Assembly: GCA_017853885.1 (NCBI GenBank)
Contig: JAFMIR010000039.1
Span: 1 to 34,678 of the forward strand
DNA from: Prosthecobacter sp.
GTDB lineage: Bacteria > Verrucomicrobiota > Verrucomicrobiia > Verrucomicrobiales > Verrucomicrobiaceae
Length of the DNA: 34,678 bases
Direction of reading: 5' to 3'
The stretch's first letter is position 1, and each line of letters opens with the position of its first letter. Both the position numbers and the translations under genes were made by a program. Under the pieces are notes generated by a model. The model searched no databases and was not told where the DNA came from. It saw only the letters and a program-made list of their open reading frames with translations. Shown here one piece after another: positions 28,390 to 34,678 of the stretch.

Positions 28390-29433
28390 TCAAAATCGCA
28401 GCATCTCACCCACAGGCAGCGGTTTCTTCTGGCGGATCGATTCTTCGGCGACGAGGCACAGTCCGGCGCTCCAGAGTCCGTCGAGGCCGGTGGCGATGGG
28501 CCTTTTGCCGCAGCGCACCATGTCGATGCATTGCGCGATCTCTTCGCGCAGTTCGAAGACCTCACCGCTTTGCTTGGTGAGCTTGAGATCCTCGACTTTT
28601 TCACCATCGAAGACTTTGAGAAACGCGGTGGGATCCAATGTGCGATCGAGCGCGCCGCTCCAGCCGGCCCAGAGCGCTCCCTTGGTGCCGCTAACCTTCA
28701 CGGTTTGATGATGCTCAAAGGCGGCGAGTGTTTGCGAAACGACGGCGTAGCTGCCGTTGGCGTATTTGAACATGGCGCTGAAGTTGTCGTAGAGCGTCGG
28801 GCGCTGCGGGTCGCGTGAGTTCCCGTAGGCGTAGAGCTCGACGGGATCGCCGCTGCATTCGAGATACCAGCGGGCGAGGTCGAAGAAGTGAATTGGCTCC
28901 TCTAACACCCACGAGCCGACGCGGTTCTGATCGTAGCGCCATCCGCTCGCGCCGGTGCGGTAGGGTTTGCGTGACAACTCCACGAGTACGTATTGCGGAT
29001 CGCCGATGGCACCCGCCGCGATGATGTCCTTGATGCGGCCCCACTGCGAGGAAAGGCGCAATTCATGCCCCACGGCCAGATGCACACCGTGATCGCGTGC
29101 GCCGGCCACGATGGCTTTGCAATCCTCGAGTGTGATGGCCATCGGCTTCTCCAAAAGCACATGTTTGCCCTTCTGCATCGCCGTGAGCGCGATTTCACGA
29201 TGCGTGTGGCTCGGCGTGGCGATGTCGATGATGTCAAAATTGGCCTTTGCGATCATTTCGAGGCTGTCGGCGAAGATCTGAGCCTCGGGATACAGTTTGC
29301 GAGCCTCCTCCCGTGAAGCCTCCGAAGGCGCGGAGATGGCGACCAAAGTCGCCTCCGGGTTTCCAGCGATGGATTGAGCATGAAATTTGCCCCAGGCGCC
29401 GAATCCGGCGAGAGCGAAGCGAACGAGTGGCAT
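28390..29433 (-). CDS. Gfo/Idh/MocA-family dehydrogenase
   Basis: The protein has 347 residues and no signal peptide, so it is cytoplasmic. The N-terminal Rossmann fold has the dinucleotide motif AGFGAWGKFH (~9-18) and the conserved E95-K96-P97 of LLEKPMAI. The C-terminal alpha/beta domain carries LEEPIHFFDLARW, which supplies the usual catalytic His. Members oxidise or reduce sugars and inositols with NAD(P). In this setting, next to a sulfatase and a transporter, it probably processes a monosaccharide or derivative. The start (ATG 29433) is 24 bases after the stop of the SsuD-like gene, so the two are likely co-transcribed. Confidence 0.9.
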   Translation of the reverse strand: MPLVRFALAGFGAWGKFHAQSIAGNPEATLVAISAPSEASREEARKLYPEAQIFADSLEMIAKANFDIIDIATPSHTHREIALTAMQKGKHVLLEKPMAITLEDCKAIVAGARDHGVHLAVGHELRLSSQWGRIKDIIAAGAIGDPQYVLVELSRKPYRTGASGWRYDQNRVGSWVLEEPIHFFDLARWYLECSGDPVELYAYGNSRDPQRPTLYDNFSAMFKYANGSYAVVSQTLAAFEHHQTVKVSGTKGALWAGWSGALDRTLDPTAFLKVFDGEKVEDLKLTKQSGEVFELREEIAQCIDMVRCGKRPIATGLDGLWSAGLCLVAEESIRQKKPLPVGEMLRF

Positions 29434-29457
29434 AAGGTGTAGAATGAACGATTTGTA

Positions 29458-30609
29458 TCAGAGACGCTCTGCGGTGGTCAATGGCGTGACGGGATCAGGC
29501 ACGCGGCGGTTTTGTAGCTCGTTGATGCGGCAAGTGGGCAGCTTGGGCAGGACGTATTTCGCGAAGAGGTCGCACTCTTCGAGGTGCGGGTAGCCGCTGA
29601 GGACGAAGGCACGCATGCCCATGTCCATGTAGCGGTTCAGTTTGGCGAGCACTTGATCTGGATCACCGACGATGGCGCTGGCGCAGCCGCTGCGGGCGAG
29701 GCCGACACCGCTCCAGAGATGGTCTTCGATGTAGAGGTCTTTGCTTTGAGCACGAAGCTCGTCCTGGCGCTTCACGCCGGCGCTTTGGCTGTCCTGTGAA
29801 CGTGCTTTGATCTCCGCGCCTTTGGCGGCGTCGAGCTTCGAGATGAGGCGGTCGGCGGCGGCGCGCGCTTCGGCTTCGGTTTCACGCACGATGACATGGC
29901 TGCGGAAGCCGAAGTCGATCTTGCGGCCATACGCAGCGGCTTTTTCGGACATCACACGTATCGTTTCGGCGATGCGGTCCTCCGTTTCCGGCCACATGAG
30001 GAAGACGTCGCAATGCTTCGCGCACAAATCCTGCGCCGCAGGCGAGATGCCGCCGAAATACATCAGCGGGCCGCCATTCTGCTGGTAGGTCTTCGCGGGC
30101 TCGGTGCTGGGCAGCGAGATGTTGTAGTGTTTTCCTTTGAACTGATAAGGACCGTTCGTGCGCCACAATCCTTGCAGGATCTGGATGATCTCACCGGACC
30201 GATCATAGCGCGTTTGATTGTCCTCTTGGATGCCAGGCATATCGGAGGAGATGATGTTGATGGTCAGTCGGCCTTTCAGGATGTGATCGAGTGTGGCGAG
30301 GGCCCTCGCGAGCATGGGTGGCCAGACTTCGCCCATGCGCACAGCCACGAGGAGGTTGATCTGCTGGGTTTGCGGGGCCAAAGCCGAGGCAAAAGCCATC
30401 GCGTCCTGCCCGGCGATCCAGCCGGAGGGGAGCAGGATGTTTTGATAACCGAGCGCATCCGCCCTGCGCACGATCTCGCCGCAATGCTCGTAGCTGCTGC
30501 GGATGCTGCCATCCGGTATGCCGAGAAACTCATAGTCATCGGAGCAAATGGCGGAAAACCAGGCGACTTCGCACTGGCGGCCTTCGGTGCGGATTGGGAT
30601 GGGGGGCAT
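29458..30609 (-). CDS. ssuD: SsuD-like FMNH2-dependent alkanesulfonate monooxygenase family protein
   Basis: The protein has 383 residues from ATG 30609 (SsuD of E. coli has 381); a longer in-frame form from 30705 adds 32 low-quality residues. It follows SsuD along its whole length, with strong matches at [14 protein letters not shown] (SsuD Arg226/His228 region), [13 protein letters not shown] and [13 protein letters not shown]. SsuD releases sulfite from alkanesulfonates using FMNH2 and O2. One oddity: where SsuD has Cys54 (PTGRSCEDAW), this protein has Ala-Gly ([11 protein letters not shown]), so its substrate or kinetics may differ, and another LLM-family sulfonate or sulfone substrate is possible. 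No flavin reductase (SsuE) or SsuABC transporter is adjacent; an MFS gene is. Sulfur acquisition would fit with the nearby sulfatase. Confidence 0.82.
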   Translation of the reverse strand: MPPIPIRTEGRQCEVAWFSAICSDDYEFLGIPDGSIRSSYEHCGEIVRRADALGYQNILLPSGWIAGQDAMAFASALAPQTQQINLLVAVRMGEVWPPMLARALATLDHILKGRLTINIISSDMPGIQEDNQTRYDRSGEIIQILQGLWRTNGPYQFKGKHYNISLPSTEPAKTYQQNGGPLMYFGGISPAAQDLCAKHCDVFLMWPETEDRIAETIRVMSEKAAAYGRKIDFGFRSHVIVRETEAEARAAADRLISKLDAAKGAEIKARSQDSQSAGVKRQDELRAQSKDLYIEDHLWSGVGLARSGCASAIVGDPDQVLAKLNRYMDMGMRAFVLSGYPHLEECDLFAKYVLPKLPTCRINELQNRRVPDPVTPLTTAERL

Positions 30610-30730
30610 GGTGGTGGTGAGGTGATGGAAGAAACGCTGGCTTGAGCCTGATATTGATGCCTTGTTCGAGGCGGAGTTTGCGAGAAAAAAGCTACTTCTT
30701 GCCAACTGGGCGCGGATGCCTTCGGACGAA

Positions 30731-32005
30731 TTACTCTGGCAGTTCCTCGCCTCTCGTTTCGGGAAGGAACAGCAGCACGATCAATCCGATCACGAACAGG
30801 CCGGAGAGCATCGTGATGGCGAACGGCAGATCATCCGGATAGGCAGCTTTGATTTTGCCAGAGGTGAAAAGAATCGGCGCGGCCAGCAGGCGGCCAGTGT
30901 TGAAGCAAAAACTCGAACCCGTGGCCCTCAGGTGATCAGGGAACAGCTCAGGGAAATACACCGCAAAGCCCGCGTGGATACTCAGCGTGCAAAAGCCCAT
31001 TAGCGGCAGCGCGAGCAGCATCTGCCACTGCGTCTGCGGCAGATAGCACACGGCAGGCACCACAAGCAGTGAGAGCCCTTGCATCAGGAAAAACGTGCGC
31101 CGTCGCCCGATGCGCTCGCAGATCGGCCCGAAGGCCAGCATGCCGAGACCGCCACCGGTCGCCTGCACGATGCCGTAAGCGAACCTTGACTCGCTATCGA
31201 TCATGTCCTTGGCCATGCCAAGCTTCGTGAGCAGATGCGACATGAGATCCTGACCTGCCACTGTCACGCCCCAAAAAGTGCCGAGGCCCACCGCAGCGAG
31301 CGTCATCCCGCACAGTGCTCGCAGACGCCACTTGGGATTGCCGAACAACTCACGAAAACTGCCGACTCGCCCGGCCATCGTCTTCTGCGCCGTTTGCAGA
31401 CGTTCGGGTTCTTTGATCGAAGCCCGCACCCACAGCGTGAGCACTGCCGGGATCACACCGATCAGATAAGCCATGCGCCAGTTCGCGCCGACCCACATGC
31501 CGGTGACGCCCGCCAGCCAGGTGGCCAGCACGCTCGTCGCATGAAAAATGCCGCTGGCACGCGCCCTCGCTTCTTTGGGAAAAACTTCTGCCACGAGCGC
31601 GGCCGCCACTGCCCACTCGCCACCCACGCCCATCGCCACCAGAAACCGCAGCGCACACACCTCCCAAAGGCTCGATGCAAAATACGTCAGGCCGGAGAAC
31701 ACCGAATAGAACAAGATCGTCAGGATCATCGTCGGGTTTCGCCCCCAACGATCCGCCAGCATGCCAAACAGCCAGCCACCGAGCGTGCCACCCACCAAAA
31801 ACACGCCGAGCACGATGTCGCCCCATGCCTTCACATCCGGCGAATCGCCCGGCATGCCGAGGATCTCCGACAGCATCGACTTCCGCGTGAGATTGAAAAT
31901 CTGCCCCTCAAACGCATCGAATACCCAACCCAACGACGCGACCACGAGCACCAGCCACTGATAGCGGGTGACGGAGGAATACCATGGGTTTGGAGTGGAG
32001 GTCAT
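30731..32005 (-). CDS. MFS transporter (metabolite:H+ symporter type)
   Basis: The protein has 424 residues from ATG 32005; an upstream in-frame start at 32077 adds 24 residues that precede the first helix and look non-coding. About twelve hydrophobic helices are visible, with the MFS loop 2-3 signature [11 protein letters not shown] and the matching loop 8-9 motif [11 protein letters not shown]. The first helix has an acidic DAFEG motif, as in the aromatic acid/sialic acid-type symporters. The long [18 protein letters not shown] segment in helices 4-5 is typical of sugar and organic acid porters. It is in the same orientation as the SsuD-like, dehydrogenase and sulfatase genes, 121 bases upstream of the SsuD-like start, and may import the product or sulfonate used by them. 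The substrate cannot be predicted further. Confidence 0.9.
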   Translation of the reverse strand: MTSTPNPWYSSVTRYQWLVLVVASLGWVFDAFEGQIFNLTRKSMLSEILGMPGDSPDVKAWGDIVLGVFLVGGTLGGWLFGMLADRWGRNPTMILTILFYSVFSGLTYFASSLWEVCALRFLVAMGVGGEWAVAAALVAEVFPKEARARASGIFHATSVLATWLAGVTGMWVGANWRMAYLIGVIPAVLTLWVRASIKEPERLQTAQKTMAGRVGSFRELFGNPKWRLRALCGMTLAAVGLGTFWGVTVAGQDLMSHLLTKLGMAKDMIDSESRFAYGIVQATGGGLGMLAFGPICERIGRRRTFFLMQGLSLLVVPAVCYLPQTQWQMLLALPLMGFCTLSIHAGFAVYFPELFPDHLRATGSSFCFNTGRLLAAPILFTSGKIKAAYPDDLPFAITMLSGLFVIGLIVLLFLPETRGEELPE

Positions 32006-32276
32006 GGCGGCGTGATGCAGGCTAGTGTAACAATAAACCTGATATCTCAATGCTGAATAGGTGATCCAGTCTTTCACTTCACCAGTTGGATGCGCACATC
32101 ATTAAAAAGCGCGCCTAGGTTGCTTCTTAAAAAGAATGTTTGAAATGACCGGCGACCCTGCTGCCGAGAATCAGACAGAAACGGTGAGAACCGGTCTGAA
32201 CTGTATAAGGTGAAAAGAAAGCCCTGTTTCGTATCGTGGGCGGCGCTGTTTTTTCAGTTTTCTTGCAGGCAAATCG
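32006..32276. other. Intergenic region, no convincing gene
   Basis: This 271-base gap between the MFS gene and the beta-helix gene probably holds the promoter of the MFS-SsuD-dehydrogenase-sulfatase series (minus strand) and the 3' end of the beta-helix transcript. No T-tract terminator hairpin was seen. A short minus-strand frame (~32090-32170) ends in a beta-strand-like LFNDVRIQLVK but has a stop just upstream and no start, so it is not called as a gene. Confidence 0.35.
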
Positions 32277-33335
32277 TCACTGAACTCCACTGAAAGTGTT
32301 ATCGTGAAGGCTCACCTTCCACTCATCTTTTGCAGGCTGGGGATCGTCTTCGAGCTCGGGATGACCTTGAAGGCCGACGAGGCGGATGGCGCGGCCGTAG
32401 GGTTTGAATTTGTCGGTCGAAACTGTTTTTGCGTGCATGAGGAAACGGTTGTGATGGATATCCACGGTCGTGGTGACACCGGGGCAGGCTCCAACGTAGA
32501 TGTCGTGCTTGGGGTACAGGCCGCTGGTGGTGAGAAGGTCGCTGCCATCGCCGACTCTCACGTCTGGATGGGCTCGGAAGACGTTGTCGTGCACAATGAG
32601 CAGGCGAGTGGCGGGGCGTGGCGGCTTGGTGGCTGCACCGCTGTTTTCATGTACATCGAGGCACCAGTTGGGTGGTGAGGTGCCGCTGGTATCAAAAGCT
32701 TTTGGCCTGGGCATGCGGATGAACTCATTGTGGTGTGCGGTGTAACCGCTGCCGCGTGAGCCGTTGCTGGCGATGGCATGCCAGGCCCACTCGATGCGAT
32801 TGTGCTCGATGAGGTGGCCGTCTCCGCTGCCATTGCCGATGAGAACCGGATACGCGGCGATATCATGCAAGTGATTGTGATGGATGTGCCCCTTCACGCT
32901 ATCGCGAAACATCGCGATGCCGCCTCGCTGGAACTGCATGATTTCGCAGTGATCCACCTCTGCATCTGCGCAAGTCACTGCATAGCCGCTAGGCTGGAAA
33001 GGCTGCGAGTCGATGTCTTTGAACAGAGGGTTTGGACCCACGATGCGCAAACCGGTGAGCCGGGATCCGGGGCGCAGCGAAATGGCCGCCCGATCTCCTG
33101 TGGGCTCGGCGGTAATGGCCGCACCTTCGCCATTGAGAGTGATTTTTTCAGGCACGCTCAGCTGCGTGTCCTTCAGCGCGATATCCGAGCCTTTCGTGAG
33201 GCGCACGACATCACCGGCGTGTGCGTTTGCGAGGGCTTGTTGGAGTTCCGTGAGGGTGGAGGCGGAAATCTCAACCGCAGATGCCGAAGTAGCCAAGGTG
33301 ACCGCGAGACTCGTGAGAAGACGAATGGGCTTCAT
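32277..33335 (-). CDS. Exported right-handed beta-helix protein (pectate lyase-like fold)
   Basis: The protein has 352 residues with an ATG start and a signal peptide (MKPIRLLTSLAVTLATSASA). An N-terminal cap (TLTELQQALANAHAGDVVRL) leads into coils typical of the parallel beta-helix: KITLNGEGAAITAE, RLTGLRIVG, AEVDHCEIMQFQRGGIAM, GHIHHNHLHDIAAYP and GHLIEHNRIEWAWHAI, ending in VSLHDNTFSGV. Such proteins are polysaccharide lyases, glycosidases, epimerases or adhesins. No unmistakable lyase active site (for example a clear Asp/Arg pectate lyase set) was recognised, so the activity is open. It starts 15 bases after the stop of the PQQ-type beta-propeller gene and is probably in one operon with it. 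Confidence 0.85.
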   Translation of the reverse strand: MKPIRLLTSLAVTLATSASAVEISASTLTELQQALANAHAGDVVRLTKGSDIALKDTQLSVPEKITLNGEGAAITAEPTGDRAAISLRPGSRLTGLRIVGPNPLFKDIDSQPFQPSGYAVTCADAEVDHCEIMQFQRGGIAMFRDSVKGHIHHNHLHDIAAYPVLIGNGSGDGHLIEHNRIEWAWHAIASNGSRGSGYTAHHNEFIRMPRPKAFDTSGTSPPNWCLDVHENSGAATKPPRPATRLLIVHDNVFRAHPDVRVGDGSDLLTTSGLYPKHDIYVGACPGVTTTVDIHHNRFLMHAKTVSTDKFKPYGRAIRLVGLQGHPELEDDPQPAKDEWKVSLHDNTFSGVQ

Positions 33336-33350
33336 GTCGATTCTGCCGAT

Positions 33351-34568
33351 TTATTCACCGACACACCACAGGAACTCCTGCCGAATGGGCTGGGTCTTGG
33401 CAGAGCGCAGGTAAATCCGATTGCCACAAATGGCGGGGGTGCTGAAGGATTCGTCACCCAATGGATTTTGGCCGAGAAGCGCGAATGTTTCAGGGGTGGC
33501 TTCAAAGACGGAGGTGACACCACTTTTGCTGGTGACGTAGATGCGTGAGTCGGCCATGACGGGCGAGCCGTAAAACTCACGATCGACTTTTTCGCTCCAA
33601 CGCTCTTCTCCAGTCGAGGCGTTCCAGCATGCGGCGCGCCCAGCATCACCGACGGCAAAGACATGGCCATTTTTGACGATCATCGAAGGCACGTAGGTGC
33701 GTGTGACGTTTTCCCACGCGATTCTGCCGCTGCCATCGGCTTCGACGGCCATCGTGTGATTCTTCGGATACCCCCCTCCGAGGAAGACGCGGCTGCCGTC
33801 CGTGACGGCGGTGACGACAGTCTCTTCGGTGCTGCCGTCAATGCTCCAGAGTTTTTTTCCGGTGAGCGGATCGAAGCTCTCGACCTTGTTGCATCCGGCG
33901 AGCACGGCCTGGACCTTGCCTGCGGCCATCACGACAGCGGGTGAGGCGTAGTTGGCCACTGGCGGCCGATCCTGCTGCCAAACGATCTCGCCGGTGAGTT
34001 TGTTGAGGCCGGTCATCTTTCCGCCGCCGCGATGATCGGCGGAAACGAGCACAATGTTTTGATAAATCACCGGCGAGGAGCCAAAACCCTGATGCACTTG
34101 GAAATCACACACGCGGCGCTGCCAGAGCTGCTTGCCGCTCAAATCGAGAGCGGTGGTGAAAATGGCGCCGTTGTTCAAAAAGTTCACAAATAGCCGCTCT
34201 CCATCGCTCACGACATCCGATGAGGCCTGCGACGAGATCTTGTGGCCCTTGGTGTTGAGATTGCCGCGATGCACCACGGTCTCCCAGCGCGATTTGCCCG
34301 TCGGCCGATCAAAACTGAGCACGAGTTGCTCCTCCGTCTCCACATCCGCCGTTGCCAGCAGGACCTGATTTCCTACGACCACTGGCGAGCCATGTCCGCG
34401 GCCTCGCACCGCAGCCTTCCAGACGAGATTTTCGCTCTCGCTCCACTTCAACGGGAGTTTTTGTCCTGCTGCGGCATGTCCATCGCCCGTGGGACCACGC
34501 CAAGCCGGCCAGTCGGTGGCAAACAGACAAGAGGTGGCGATGAGGAGGCCAAAGGCTGTGATTTTCAT
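33351..34568 (-). CDS. Exported PQQ-like beta-propeller protein
   Basis: The protein has 405 residues from ATG 34568 (a TTG three codons earlier is less likely). The signal peptide is MKITAFGLLIATSCLFA and the mature protein opens with DWPAWRGPTGDG, a start seen again and again in PVC beta-propeller proteins. Propeller blades carry the W-docking pattern: PTGKSRWETVV, LSGKQLWQRRV, LTGEIVWQQD, LTGKKLWSIDG, GRIAWENVT and STGEERWSEKV. No Ca2+/PQQ ligand set typical of quinoprotein dehydrogenases was recognised, so a BamB-like or ligand-binding role is possible. Many relatives sit beside degradation genes in these phyla. It is probably first in a two-gene operon with the beta-helix protein, with its promoter between 34569 and the window end. 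Confidence 0.9.
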   Translation of the reverse strand: MKITAFGLLIATSCLFATDWPAWRGPTGDGHAAAGQKLPLKWSESENLVWKAAVRGRGHGSPVVVGNQVLLATADVETEEQLVLSFDRPTGKSRWETVVHRGNLNTKGHKISSQASSDVVSDGERLFVNFLNNGAIFTTALDLSGKQLWQRRVCDFQVHQGFGSSPVIYQNIVLVSADHRGGGKMTGLNKLTGEIVWQQDRPPVANYASPAVVMAAGKVQAVLAGCNKVESFDPLTGKKLWSIDGSTEETVVTAVTDGSRVFLGGGYPKNHTMAVEADGSGRIAWENVTRTYVPSMIVKNGHVFAVGDAGRAACWNASTGEERWSEKVDREFYGSPVMADSRIYVTSKSGVTSVFEATPETFALLGQNPLGDESFSTPAICGNRIYLRSAKTQPIRQEFLWCVGE

Positions 34569-34678
34569 GCCCGGCAACCAACGTCAATGCATGGATGATC
34601 CTTCAGACCTTACCTAGTCTTCTTCAATTCAGCGTAGCGATGACAGATGGTCGATGGTTCCACAGGTCAAGAAACTAT
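34569..34678. other. Upstream region at the window edge
   Basis: About 110 bases precede the beta-propeller gene up to the window end. They should contain its minus-strand promoter. No gene, hairpin or clear promoter pair was identified. Confidence 0.3.

Noticed and set aside
32090..32170. Minus-strand fragment ending in LFNDVRIQLVK, possible remnant of a sugar-binding protein
   Set aside because: An in-frame stop lies about 30 residues upstream and there is no start. The resemblance to a C-terminal beta-strand is too short to support a pseudogene call.

Overview
The window looks like a chromosomal segment of a Verrucomicrobiota bacterium; a planctomycete is less likely. The strongest clue is the density of families typical of the PVC superphylum: four proteins of the DUF1549/DUF1553 type (three with an N-terminal planctomycete-type cytochrome c domain), four secreted DUF1501 proteins, a secreted sulfatase, Gfo/Idh/MocA, PQQ-type beta-propeller and right-handed beta-helix proteins. 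Nearly everything is predicted to be exported, so this is a periplasmic/outer-surface degradation region. No rRNA, tRNA, CRISPR array, phage or insertion sequence was seen.

Layout. 1-134: tail of a membrane-anchored protein, then a strong terminator. About 423-3167: a 3D-domain exported protein, an exported nitrilase-superfamily amidohydrolase, and a convergent PAS-AraC regulator. 3241-8652 (+): beta-propeller, diheme DUF1549/DUF1553 protein and DUF1501 protein, tightly coupled. 8787-10241: a PdxA-type dehydrogenase abutting a convergent YhcH-family protein. 10273-25608 (-): a large cluster led by a sensor kinase and NarL-type response regulator, followed by three successive DUF1549-DUF1501 gene pairs. 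The middle pair is split by a Phd/VapC-like toxin-antitoxin module on the opposite strand. 25914-26792 (+): a polysaccharide deacetylase divergent from the kinase. 26802-34568 (-): sulfatase, Gfo/Idh/MocA dehydrogenase, SsuD-like monooxygenase, MFS transporter, beta-helix protein and PQQ beta-propeller.

How it may work together. The 10-26 kb cluster reads as a regulated system for an extracytoplasmic substrate. The kinase carries two tandem F5/8C (discoidin)-like domains outside the membrane. Its second domain closely resembles the one embedded in the first DUF1549 protein of the same cluster, which suggests that sensor and effector recognise the same or a related ligand. A perfect 16-bp palindrome lies just upstream of the kinase gene, in the region shared with the divergent deacetylase, and is a candidate operator. 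The four DUF1549/DUF1553 proteins differ mainly in the segment between the two conserved domains and in haem-motif number, as expected for paralogues retargeted to different substrates.

Another notable structure is a ~54-bp REP-like double hairpin that sits in frame inside the first DUF1549 gene of the cluster and adds about 15-18 residues relative to the paralogues. Substrates, ligand and regulation are inferences from family membership and gene order; the motifs, overlaps, palindromes and repeats are read directly from the sequence.
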